DNA from: Pseudoclavibacter endophyticus
GTDB lineage: Bacteria > Actinomycetota > Actinomycetes > Actinomycetales > Microbacteriaceae
Assembly (NCBI RefSeq): GCF_008831085.1
Contig: NZ_WBJY01000004.1
Span: 124,001-188,000 of the forward strand
Direction: 5' to 3'
DNA: 64,000 bases
Below are positions 17,124 to 25,587 of the stretch, in pieces (the first letter of the stretch is position 1; every line of letters begins with the position of its first letter). The notes under the pieces are model-generated. The model was not told the DNA's origin, searched no databases, and was given only the letters and a program-made list of their open reading frames with translations. A program made the translations under genes and the position numbers.

Positions 17124-18254
17124 ATGCCCATTGAACTTCGATCTCGCCTGCAGATCGCCAGCGCCCCGATCGGCGACCCAGCGACCGTCGTGCAGCGTCG
17201 CGCCACGTCGAGCGGCAATTGGTCGGTTCGGAACTCGACGAACGTCGAAACCGTGCTCACCGCGGCGCGTGAGCAGGAGGAGATCGGTTACGACGGGGTG
17301 CTCGTGGCCGAGCGCAGCGGCTGGCCCGACGTGTACGCGCAGTCGGCCTGGGTGCTCGCGAACACGAGGCGACTCAAGACCGTCTCGGCGCACCGCATCG
17401 GCCGGCAGTCGCCGACGACGGTCGCGCGCCTCGCGCAGACGATGGACATGCTGTCGGGCGGCCGCTTCATCCACCACTTCATCACCGGCCACAATGAGGT
17501 CGATCAGCAGCGCGACGGCGACTTCATCGACAAATCGCGGCGCTACGCGCGGGCCAACGAGTTTCTCGAGCTCTACGTGCGCGAGCTGACGGCAACCGAG
17601 CCGTTCGACTTCGAGGGCGAGTTCTACCGCGTCAAGGGAGCAATGTCGGGCGTCGGCAATCACTCGACGCCGTACCCCGAGATCTCGTGGGCCGGCTCGT
17701 CGCCGCAGGCGCTCGAGGTCGCCGCCGCGTGGGCAGACACGTTCTCGCTCCCGGCGACCTCCGTTGCCGACACGCTCGAGGTCACGAGCCGCGTGCGAGC
17801 GCTCGCCGAGTCGAAGGCGCGCACGCTTCGCTTCTGGTACAACGCCAACCAGATCGTCGCCGAAACCGACGAGCGGGCCCGCGGCATCGCCGAGGGGATC
17901 GTGCGCGAGCTCGAGACGCGAGCCGACCTCCTCCGACTCGACATCGAGCGTCCCGAGTCGGTGAGTCGGCGCAAGATCTACGACCGGGCTCGCGAGGGCG
18001 ACTGGGTCGACGGCAGCCTCTTCCTCGGCCTCGCGCGCGTCACGGGCGTCGAGAGCGTGCCGGCGTTCGTCGGCTCGCCGCAGACGGTCGCGAACGCCAT
18101 GCTCGAGCACTACCGCAATGGCGTCGAGATCTTCGGCCTCGACCCGACGGCCTACACGCAGGAGGAGTTCGAGCTCAAGCGCGAGCTCCTGACGCTGCTG
18201 CGCGCGGGAGCGGCCGAGATCGACGCCGAGCGCGCGGCGTCGGTGCCCGCATGA
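17124..18254 (+). CDS. ssuD: LLM-class flavin-dependent monooxygenase, SsuD-like
   Basis: The 376-aa enzyme uses reduced FMN and O2 to cleave a C-S bond, as in alkanesulfonate monooxygenase, giving an aldehyde and sulfite. ATG 17124 has GAGGGAG at 17113-17119. The bacterial-luciferase-like barrel shows EEIGYDGVLVAE, the flavin-side TVARLAQTMDMLSGGRFI, then ITGHNEVDQQRDGDFID (the SsuD TGGDP...GDG region), RYARANEFLELY and ISWAGSSPQALEVAA. It is the first gene of an operon with an M20 amidohydrolase (4-base overlap) and a Dpp-type transporter. That context matches the N-acetyl-S-alkylcysteine salvage operons of Bacillus as well as sulfonate use, so the exact substrate is open. Confidence 0.82.
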   Translation: MPIELRSRLQIASAPIGDPATVVQRRATSSGNWSVRNSTNVETVLTAAREQEEIGYDGVLVAERSGWPDVYAQSAWVLANTRRLKTVSAHRIGRQSPTTVARLAQTMDMLSGGRFIHHFITGHNEVDQQRDGDFIDKSRRYARANEFLELYVRELTATEPFDFEGEFYRVKGAMSGVGNHSTPYPEISWAGSSPQALEVAAAWADTFSLPATSVADTLEVTSRVRALAESKARTLRFWYNANQIVAETDERARGIAEGIVRELETRADLLRLDIERPESVSRRKIYDRAREGDWVDGSLFLGLARVTGVESVPAFVGSPQTVANAMLEHYRNGVEIFGLDPTAYTQEEFELKRELLTLLRAGAAEIDAERAASVPA

Positions 18255-19486
18255 GCGGCGGATCGGGCGCTCGCGGGGCGGATGCTCGTGCCGGCATCGA
18301 GCGTTGGCTCGCGTCGCACGACGGCGAGGTCGTCGCGTGGCGGCACCACCTGCACCGCAACCCCGAGCTCGGGCACAGTGAGCACGCGACCACGTCGTTC
18401 GTCGCCGAGGCGCTGCGGGCCGCCGGACTCGCGCCGCGCATCCTGCCGGGCGGCACGGGCCTGACGGTCGATCTCGAGCCGGTGGGCGGCGCGGGTGACG
18501 GACCGCTCGTCGCGCTGCGCGCCGACCTCGACGCATTGCCGATCCGCGAGGCGAGCGGGGAGCCGTTCGCGTCGGAGGTCGACGGGGTGATGCACGCCTG
18601 TGGACACGACGTGCACACGGCGAGCCTGCTCGGCGCCGTGCTCGCCCTCGCGTCGCTGCCGCACCTGCCTGGCCGCATCCGGGCCATCTTCCAGCCCGCC
18701 GAAGAGGTCATGACCGGGGCGATCGCCGCCATCGACGCGGGCGTCATGCACGGCGTCGACCAGATCTTCATGCTGCACGTCGCCCCCGGACTACGGACCG
18801 GGACGATCGGCGCCGCGACCGGGCCCGCGACGAGCTCGTCCGACGCGATCACGGTGCGCCTGACCGGGCCGGGCGGCCATTCGTCGCGCCCCAACGACAC
18901 GGCCGACATCGTGTACGCGCTCGGAAGCGTCATCACGTCGCTCCCCGCGCTCCTGACCCGACGCCTCGACCCGCTCGACGCCGGCGTGCTCGTCTGGGGG
19001 CAGGTCGAGAGCGGGAAGACGGCCAACGTGATCCCGACCGAGGGGTTGCTCCGGGGCACGCTGCGGCTCGGCAGCCGCGAGGCGTGGGACGAGGCGCCGG
19101 CCCTCGTGGCCGAACTGCTCGACGGGGTGCTGGCTCCCACGCGCGCGTCCCACGAGCTCGAGTATCAGCGCGGCGTGCCGCCCGTCGTCAACGACGCGGC
19201 CGCCGTCGCGCTCGCGAGCCGCGTCGCCGACGATGACCTCGGCCATGACGCGTTCGTGCCACTGCCCCGCACGGGCGCGGGCGAGGACTTCGCCTACTAC
19301 CTCGATCACGCGCCGGGCGCGCTCATCTCGCTCGGCGTGTGGGATGGCCGGGGCGAGCCGACCAGCGTGCATCGCGACACGTTTCGAGCCGACGATGCGG
19401 CGCTCGCCGTGGGCGTGCGCACGTACGCGGGCCTCGCCCTCGCCGCGCACGCCGAGCTCGCCGGGGCCGCCCGGCCTGACGCCTGA
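18251..19486 (+). CDS. M20D-family metal-dependent amidohydrolase
   Basis: The 411-aa cytoplasmic metallohydrolase removes an acyl group from an amino acid amide (hippuricase / N-acyl-amino acid deacylase type). ATG 18251 overlaps the monooxygenase stop (ATGA). Metal-site residues are visible: His115-Ala-Cys117-Gly-His119-Asp120, the PAEEVMTGA glutamates, HVAPGL and the C-terminal GAGEDFAYY. WRHHLHRNPELGHSEHATT near the start is the usual family opening. In Bacillus YxeP/HipO-type relatives sit beside LLM monooxygenases and ABC importers and deacetylate sulfur amino acid derivatives; the same arrangement here supports that role by inference. Confidence 0.87.
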   Translation: MSGGSGARGADARAGIERWLASHDGEVVAWRHHLHRNPELGHSEHATTSFVAEALRAAGLAPRILPGGTGLTVDLEPVGGAGDGPLVALRADLDALPIREASGEPFASEVDGVMHACGHDVHTASLLGAVLALASLPHLPGRIRAIFQPAEEVMTGAIAAIDAGVMHGVDQIFMLHVAPGLRTGTIGAATGPATSSSDAITVRLTGPGGHSSRPNDTADIVYALGSVITSLPALLTRRLDPLDAGVLVWGQVESGKTANVIPTEGLLRGTLRLGSREAWDEAPALVAELLDGVLAPTRASHELEYQRGVPPVVNDAAAVALASRVADDDLGHDAFVPLPRTGAGEDFAYYLDHAPGALISLGVWDGRGEPTSVHRDTFRADDAALAVGVRTYAGLALAAHAELAGAARPDA

Positions 19487-19595
19487 CCGTCCGGGCGAAC
19501 GCTCCGGGAAGGCATCGCGACCCGTCGTCGCCGGCCCGGGCATGCATTTCCCCGCAGCACCTCACGACCCGCAAACCGACCGAAGGACCCCCCAA

Positions 19596-21152
19596 ATGAG
19601 ACTTACGCGAGTGGCACGAGCCGCCGCCGTCGTCGCCGTCACCGCCTCCCTCGTGGCCGGATGCTCCTCGGGATCGACGGGTGACGGCGGGTACGCCGAC
19701 ACCATTACGTATCCGGTCACGGCGACGATCCCGACGCTCGACCCGCACGTGAGCCCGTCCGGTGTCGTCGCCGACATCGATCACCACATCTTCGAGACCC
19801 TCGTGGCGCTCGACGAGTCGCTGACGCCGCAGCCGGCGCTCGCCGAGTCGTGGACGACGAGCGACGACGAGCTCACCTGGACCTTTACGCTCCGCGACGG
19901 CGTCCAGTTCCACAACGGCCAGCCGCTCACCGCCGCGGACGCGGCCGCGTCGCTGAACCGGTGGAAGGAGGCAACGGCCAGGGCGCAGACCATGCTCGGC
20001 GACAGCGAGTTCGTGGCCGACGACGACCTCACGCTCTCGGTCGAGCTCGCCGGACCGCGCGGCGACCTCCTCGCGCAGCTCGCCAACCCGCTGCAGTTCG
20101 CGGCCATCATGCCCGCCGACCTCGTCGAGAACGCGCCCGCCGACGGCATCACCGAGTTCGTCGGGACGGGCCCGTACGAGTTCGTGGCCTGGAACGTCGA
20201 CCAGAGCATCGAGCTCACGCGGTTCGACGACTACTCGGGCGTCGACGCCGAGCCGAGCGGTTACGCCGGCCGCAAGGACGCCCCGACCGAGAACCTCGTG
20301 TTCGAGTTCAACGTCGACTCGTCGACCCGGTTCTCGTCGTTCCTCGGCGGCCAGTACGACATCGTCGACGTTTCGGTCGACAATCTCCCGCAGGTGGCCG
20401 ACGACCCCGACGTGACGGTCAACCGCGAGCTCGGCACGGGCTACGCCGTCGTCTTCAACATGCAGAGCGACTTCGGCGCGAACCTCGCGAACCGCGAGGC
20501 GACCAACGCGGCAATCGACGCGGACGACTTCATGACGGCGGTGACGTCGGATCCCGACCTGTACCGGCTCAACCCCAGCTACGTCTACGAGGAGAACGAG
20601 GCGTGGTGGACCGACGCGGGCTCCGACGGCGTCTACAACGCTCCCGACGCCGAACTCGCCGCGCAGAAGCTCGAGGAGTCGGGGTACAACGGCGAAGAGG
20701 TCACGATCCTCACGAGCCACGACTACGGCGACGTCTACTATCGCTCGGCCGTGATCCTGCAGAGTCAGCTCGTCGCCATCGGCGTCAACGCGGTGCTCGA
20801 CATCTACGACTACGCGACGCTCATCCAGAAGCGCAACTCGCTCGACGGCTGGGACATCTACGCGGGCGCGTTCCTGGTGCCATCGACGCCCTCGCAGCTG
20901 CTGCATCTGACGCCGAACTACGCCGGGGCCGACGACCCCGAGCTGGCGTCGCTCGTGCAGGACACGGCCGCCGCGACCGACCCGGAGGCGCAGCAGGCGG
21001 CGAGCGTTGCGCTGGAGGAGTACCTGTGGGAGCAGCTGCCGGTGATCAACGTCGGCGACACCTACACGTACGAGGCCGTGCGCAACTCGGTCGAGGGCTA
21101 CCAGACCCTCAACGGTTCGCCGATCCTCTGGAACGCGCGCGTGGCGGGCTGA
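19596..21152 (+). CDS. Family 5 (Dpp/Opp-type) substrate-binding lipoprotein
   Basis: The 518-aa lipoprotein is the receptor of the adjacent ABC importer. ATG 19596 follows GAAGGA at 19582-19587. The lipobox VAGC gives the lipid anchor at Cys23. The mature part has the family 5 pattern: PTLDPHVSPS, HIFETLVALDESLTPQPALA, WTFTLRDGVQFHNGQPLTAAD and GTGPYEFVAW. It is a normal length for the family (about 520). It lies 110 bases after the amidohydrolase, with no terminator in between, so it is probably in the same operon. The ligand may be a short peptide, a modified amino acid or nickel-like chelate; family membership does not decide. Confidence 0.88.
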   Translation: MRLTRVARAAAVVAVTASLVAGCSSGSTGDGGYADTITYPVTATIPTLDPHVSPSGVVADIDHHIFETLVALDESLTPQPALAESWTTSDDELTWTFTLRDGVQFHNGQPLTAADAAASLNRWKEATARAQTMLGDSEFVADDDLTLSVELAGPRGDLLAQLANPLQFAAIMPADLVENAPADGITEFVGTGPYEFVAWNVDQSIELTRFDDYSGVDAEPSGYAGRKDAPTENLVFEFNVDSSTRFSSFLGGQYDIVDVSVDNLPQVADDPDVTVNRELGTGYAVVFNMQSDFGANLANREATNAAIDADDFMTAVTSDPDLYRLNPSYVYEENEAWWTDAGSDGVYNAPDAELAAQKLEESGYNGEEVTILTSHDYGDVYYRSAVILQSQLVAIGVNAVLDIYDYATLIQKRNSLDGWDIYAGAFLVPSTPSQLLHLTPNYAGADDPELASLVQDTAAATDPEAQQAASVALEEYLWEQLPVINVGDTYTYEAVRNSVEGYQTLNGSPILWNARVAG

Positions 21153-21160
21153 TCGGGCCG

Positions 21161-22120
21161 ATGCTCCGCTACACGCTCTCGCGGCTGGCTGCCCTGCTGC
21201 AGGTGCTCGTGATCATGTCGATCGTGATCTACGGGCTGATCTACGCGATGCCGGGCGACCCGGCGACCGTGATCCTGGGCGACGAGGCGACCCCTGAGCG
21301 TGTGGCCGAGCTGCGCGGCGAGCTGGGACTCGACCAGCATCCGGTCGCCGGCTACGTGTCGTGGGCGTGGTCTGCCCTCGGCGGCGACCTCGGCGACTCG
21401 ATCTTCCTGCGTCAGCCCGTCACGGAGGTGCTCGGGGAACGGATGCTCCCGACCCTCTCGATCGCCGTGCTGGCGACGTTCCTCAGCGTCATCGTCGCGA
21501 TCCCGCTCGCGACGTTCGCGGCGCGGCGGCGCGGGGGAGTGGCGGATGTCTCGGTCACCGTGCTCGCGATGCTCGGTATCGCGGTGCCCGGCTTCGTGCT
21601 CGCGCTCTTCCTCGTGCGCGTGTTCGCGGTGCAGCTCGGCTGGTTCCCTCCGGCCGGGTTCACCGACCCGGGGCGGGATCTCGGTGACTTCCTCCGCTCG
21701 ATCTTCCTGCCGGCCGCCTCGCTCGCGGTCGTGCAGGTTGCACTGCTCGGCCGCATCACCCGCAGCTCCGTCGTCGAGACGCTCGGCCAGTCGTTCGTGA
21801 CGGTCGCCCGTGCCAAGGGCCTCTCGCCGCGCGGCGTGCTGTTCGGGCACGCGCTGCGGGCGTCGCTCGTGCCCATCCTCACGGTGCTCGCCGGCTCGTT
21901 CGGCACCCTGCTCGCCGGTGCCGCCGTCGTCGAGACGGTCTTCAACATCCAGGGCGTTGGCGAGCTCATCGTCACGGCGATCTCGCGCCGCGACTACCCG
22001 GTCATCCAGGGCACCGTCCTGACGATCGCCCTCATCTACGTGGTACTGAACTTCGTCGTGGACCTGCTCTACCCGGCGCTCGATCCTCGCATCCGACTCA
22101 CGGCAGGAGGCCGACGATGA
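21161..22120 (+). CDS. Dpp-type ABC permease, subunit B
   Basis: The 319-aa membrane subunit has about six helices and the DppB/OppB signature (YAMPGDPATVILGDEATPE after helix 1; GLDQHPVAGYVSW). The ATPase-contact loop is VARAKGLSPRGVLFGHALR, followed by the family sequence VVETVFNIQGVGELIVTAI. The ATG at 21161 lies 8 bases after the substrate-binding protein stop and its own stop overlaps the next permease by 4 bases. Confidence 0.9.
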   Translation: MLRYTLSRLAALLQVLVIMSIVIYGLIYAMPGDPATVILGDEATPERVAELRGELGLDQHPVAGYVSWAWSALGGDLGDSIFLRQPVTEVLGERMLPTLSIAVLATFLSVIVAIPLATFAARRRGGVADVSVTVLAMLGIAVPGFVLALFLVRVFAVQLGWFPPAGFTDPGRDLGDFLRSIFLPAASLAVVQVALLGRITRSSVVETLGQSFVTVARAKGLSPRGVLFGHALRASLVPILTVLAGSFGTLLAGAAVVETVFNIQGVGELIVTAISRRDYPVIQGTVLTIALIYVVLNFVVDLLYPALDPRIRLTAGGRR

Positions 22121-23028
22121 CGATGGCGGCTCAGGAACGTCCCGCACGACGCTCATGGATCATGCGGCGGCCGGGCATCGCGATCGGCATCGCGCTGCTG
22201 GTCGCGCTCGCCCTCTTCGCCGTGCTCGTGCCGCTGTTGAGCCCGTACGACGCCAACGACGCGACCGCCGTGCAGCAGCGCATGCAGGCACCTTCCGCCG
22301 AGCACCCCTTCGGCACCGACGACTTCGGCCGCGATGTCATGCTGCGGCTGGCCGTCGGCATCGGCACCTCGATGCAGGTCGCGCTCGGCACCTCGATCGT
22401 CGCGCTCGTGCTCGGCCTGTTCCTCGGGCTCGTCGCGGTCTTCGTGCGGTTGCTCGACCAGCCGATCATGCGCGTCTGCGACGGGCTGCTCGCCATCCCG
22501 GGCGTGCTGCTCGCGCTGGCGGTCGTGGCCGCGACCGGAGCGAGCACCTGGAGCCTGATCGCCTGCCTGATCATCGTCGAGACGCCGAACGTCGTGCGGC
22601 TGACGCGGTCGGCCGCCCTCGGCATCCGCGAGCGCCGGTACGTCGAGGCCGCCGAAGCGGCCGGTGTGCGGCCGGCGACCGTCGTCGTGCGGCACGTGCT
22701 GCCGGGCGTCGTTGTGCCCGTCGCCGTACAGGCGTCGGCCGTGTTCGGGGCGGCGATCATCATCGAGGCCGCGCTCAGCTTCCTCGGCGCGGGGGTGCCC
22801 GCGCCCACCGCGAGTCTCGGCAACATGCTGAGCGACGCCAAGGGCTTCATCAACATCGCGTGGTGGATGATGACGTTCCCCGCCGCCGCCCTCGCCGGGC
22901 TCGTGCTCGGAGCCAACCTCATCGGCGACGGCATCGCGGGCAGCGGGCTGCTCCGGCGGCCCCGCCGGCGCGACCGGGCCCGGCTGACGCGGGACGAAGC
23001 CATGTCGATCGAGGGGGCACGCTCGTGA
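22117..23028 (+). CDS. Dpp-type ABC permease, subunit C
   Basis: The 303-aa subunit pairs with the 21161-22120 permease. It shows the DppC landmarks HPFGTDDFGRDVMLRLAVG near the first periplasmic loop, the contact loop EAAEAAGVRPATVVVRHVLP and IIIEAALSFLGAGVPAPTASLG. There are six membrane segments. Both ends overlap neighbours by 4 bases (ATGA and GTGA), so the permease-permease-ATPase block is translationally coupled. Confidence 0.9.
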   Translation: MTMAAQERPARRSWIMRRPGIAIGIALLVALALFAVLVPLLSPYDANDATAVQQRMQAPSAEHPFGTDDFGRDVMLRLAVGIGTSMQVALGTSIVALVLGLFLGLVAVFVRLLDQPIMRVCDGLLAIPGVLLALAVVAATGASTWSLIACLIIVETPNVVRLTRSAALGIRERRYVEAAEAAGVRPATVVVRHVLPGVVVPVAVQASAVFGAAIIIEAALSFLGAGVPAPTASLGNMLSDAKGFINIAWWMMTFPAAALAGLVLGANLIGDGIAGSGLLRRPRRRDRARLTRDEAMSIEGARS

Positions 23029-24668
23029 GCGCGCGCACGCCGACGGTGCCCGACGACGAGCGGGACGAGATCGTCCCGGCGCTCGACGTGAGCCGGCTGC
23101 GAGTGGCCTACGGCGAAACCGCCGTGGTGCAGGGATCGACGTTCGCGATCGCTCCGGGCGAGGTCGTGGCGCTCGTCGGCGAATCGGGCTCCGGCAAGAC
23201 GACGACGGCGCAGGCCGTGCTCGGGCTCCTGCCACCGGAGGCCGAGGTCGAGGGCGGCAGCGTGCGGCTCGCGGGCGAGTCGCTGCTCGGCCTCGACGAG
23301 CGCCGGTTGCGTGAGCTCCGAGGCCGTCGCATCGGCTACGTGCCGCAAGACCCCGCCTCGGGGCTGAACCCGGTCGTACGCGTTGGCCGCCAGATCGATG
23401 AGGTGCTTCGCAGCCACCGGCTGGGCCCGGCGCGCGAGCGGCGCGGACGCGTCCTCGATGCCCTCAGGCAGGCCGGCATCGCCGACGCCGAGCGCGTCGC
23501 GGCGAGCTTCCCGCACCAGCTCTCGGGCGGCATGCAGCAGCGCGCCCTCATCGCGCAGGCGCTCGTGGCGGGGCCGGAGCTCATCGTGGCCGACGAGCCG
23601 ACGAGCGCCCTCGACGTGACGGTGCAGCAAGAGGTGCTCGACAACCTCGGGCGCGCGGCCGACGAGCTCGGCGTCGCGCTGCTGCTCATCACCCACGACC
23701 TCGCCGTCGCCGCCGAGCGTGCCGACCGGGTGCTCGTCCTGCGCGACGGTCGGATCGTCGAACAGGGCGACGCCGCGGCCGTGCTGCGCGCGCCGACCCA
23801 CGCCTACACGCGCGAGCTCGTCGCGGCGAGCCCGGCCGTCATCGCCGACTCGCTGCGGGACCGCGAGGAGCGGGCGGTCGAAGCGCCCGGTTTCCTGCGG
23901 GTGGAGGGGCTGCGGCGCAGGTTCACGGGCGGCGGCCTCGGATCGCGCGGCGCCGTCGTCGCCGTCGACGACGTCTCGTTCGAGATCCCGCGCGGGCACA
24001 CGCTTGCGCTCGTGGGGGAGTCGGGCTCGGGCAAGACCACGACGGCGCGCATCGTGTCGCGACTCGAGCGGGCCGACGCCGGCGAGGTCATGCTCGACGG
24101 CAGGCCGATCACGGGGCTACGCGGTCCGGCGCTGCGCGAGTTCCGTCGCCGCGTGCAGTACGTGCACCAGCATCCGCGCACGGCACTCAACCCCCGCTTC
24201 ACCGTCGCTCAGGCCGTCGGCGAGCCGCTCGGGGCATTCGGCGTCGCGGGCGGCGAGCGATTGCGGCGCGTGCGCGAGCTGCTCGAACGGGTGGCGCTCC
24301 CCGAGCACTTCGCCGAGCGCACGACCGCCGAACTCTCGGGCGGGCAGGCGCAGCGGGTCGCCATCGCCAGGGCGCTCGCGCTCGACCCCGAGGTCATCGT
24401 GCTCGATGAAGCAGTCTCGGCGCTCGACGTCGCCATCCAGGCGAAGATCCTCGACCTGCTCGCCGCCCTTCAGGCGGAGGCCGAACTCACGTATCTGTTC
24501 GTCACGCACGACCTCGCGGTCGTCGCGCAGATCGCCGACCGCGTCGCGGTCATGCGCTCGGGGGAGGTCGTGGAGGCGGGGACCGCGCGCCGCGTGTTCG
24601 AATCGCCCGAGGATCCCTACACGCAGCGGCTACTCGCGGCGGTGCCCGGCATGCGTGGCGTAGCGTGA
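23025..24668 (+). CDS. Dpp-type ABC ATPase with two fused nucleotide-binding domains (DppD-DppF)
   Basis: The 547-aa protein carries both ATPases of the importer in one chain. It starts with GTG 23025 overlapping the permease stop. Domain 1 (about 15-270) has GESGSGKT, LSGGMQQRALIAQAL and ELIVADEPTSALD; domain 2 (about 290-547) repeats [23 protein letters not shown] and [12 protein letters not shown]. The second domain ends with the oligopeptide-transport hallmark EDPYTQRLLAAVPG. Both domains look catalytically complete. Such fusions are common in actinobacteria. The next gene, a LysR regulator, starts 5 bases after the stop. Confidence 0.92.
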   Translation: MSARTPTVPDDERDEIVPALDVSRLRVAYGETAVVQGSTFAIAPGEVVALVGESGSGKTTTAQAVLGLLPPEAEVEGGSVRLAGESLLGLDERRLRELRGRRIGYVPQDPASGLNPVVRVGRQIDEVLRSHRLGPARERRGRVLDALRQAGIADAERVAASFPHQLSGGMQQRALIAQALVAGPELIVADEPTSALDVTVQQEVLDNLGRAADELGVALLLITHDLAVAAERADRVLVLRDGRIVEQGDAAAVLRAPTHAYTRELVAASPAVIADSLRDREERAVEAPGFLRVEGLRRRFTGGGLGSRGAVVAVDDVSFEIPRGHTLALVGESGSGKTTTARIVSRLERADAGEVMLDGRPITGLRGPALREFRRRVQYVHQHPRTALNPRFTVAQAVGEPLGAFGVAGGERLRRVRELLERVALPEHFAERTTAELSGGQAQRVAIARALALDPEVIVLDEAVSALDVAIQAKILDLLAALQAEAELTYLFVTHDLAVVAQIADRVAVMRSGEVVEAGTARRVFESPEDPYTQRLLAAVPGMRGVA

Positions 24669-24672
24669 GGGG

Positions 24673-25587
24673 ATGCCAGAGCCGCTCGATCTCGTCGCAC
24701 TCCGCAGCCTGACGGAGATCGCCGAGGCCGGCTCGTTCACTGGGGCCGCACGGTCGCTCGGCATCAGCCAGCCGGCCGTGTCGCAGCACGTGCGAGCGCT
24801 CGAGACGCGCTTCAGCACGCGGCTGGTGCACCGGGATGGGCGGCGCATGGTCTTCACCACGTCGGGCGAGCGCGTGCTCGCCGCGGCCCGAAGGCTGCTC
24901 AGCGTGCACGATGAGGTCGTTCGCGCGCTCGAGCCTCCCGAGACACCGCCCATCGTCGTGGGCTGCATCGATCACGCCGTGTCGAGCGTGCTGCCCGGCG
25001 TGCTCGCCGAGCTCGGCCGTGCGGCGCCGGCGCGACGTGTCGTCGTGCACGTTGAGCGAGCGGAGACCCTCAGCGAGGGCCTGCGCGACGGGTGGATCGA
25101 TGTCGCCGTCGTGCTCGGCGGCGACTGGAGCGTGCCCGGCGACGAGGCGGGCCGGTTCGAACTCCGCTGGGTCACGGCGGCCGCCGGCGGCTCGGAGACC
25201 GGGGCGGGGGCGGGCGCGGAAACCTCTGTTCCCCTCGTCGTGAGCCGCGAGCCGTGCCGCATCCGCAACCGTGCGCTGTCGCTCGTGGCCGAGGCCGGCA
25301 TCGCGGGGCACATCGCGGCCGAGTCGTCGACTCTCGAGGGGGTCGTGGCGGCGGCCCGGACGGGGCTCGGGGTGGCGCTGCTTCCCATGCCGCACGGCAC
25401 GACGAACGGCTTCACCGAGCGCGCCGGCCTGCCAGAGGCGGGCTCGATCCCCGTGCGCGTCGTCGCGGGCGAGCGCACCGACCCTGAGATTCGGGCGGCC
25501 GCACTTCGCGGGGCCATCAACGCGCTGGGAGCGGGCGCCGCGGCGCCGGGCGACCGCGTCGCTCCCGGCGCTGAGCCGCACCGCTAG
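24673..25587 (+). CDS. LysR-family transcriptional regulator
   Basis: The 304-aa regulator has a winged helix-turn-helix at residues 5-65 (LRSLTEIAEAGSFTGAARSLGISQPAVSQHVRALE) and a co-inducer domain from about 95 (IVVGCIDHAVSSVLPGVLAEL). It lies at the end of the monooxygenase/M20/Dpp operon and probably controls it; LysR proteins also control the similar sulfur-salvage operons of Bacillus. TAGCGT (24661-24666) ends 6 bases before the ATG, so the gene may also be made from its own leaderless transcript. The stop shares its bases with the convergent peptidase stop (CTAG, 25584-25587). Confidence 0.86.
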   Translation: MPEPLDLVALRSLTEIAEAGSFTGAARSLGISQPAVSQHVRALETRFSTRLVHRDGRRMVFTTSGERVLAAARRLLSVHDEVVRALEPPETPPIVVGCIDHAVSSVLPGVLAELGRAAPARRVVVHVERAETLSEGLRDGWIDVAVVLGGDWSVPGDEAGRFELRWVTAAAGGSETGAGAGAETSVPLVVSREPCRIRNRALSLVAEAGIAGHIAAESSTLEGVVAAARTGLGVALLPMPHGTTNGFTERAGLPEAGSIPVRVVAGERTDPEIRAAALRGAINALGAGAAAPGDRVAPGAEPHR

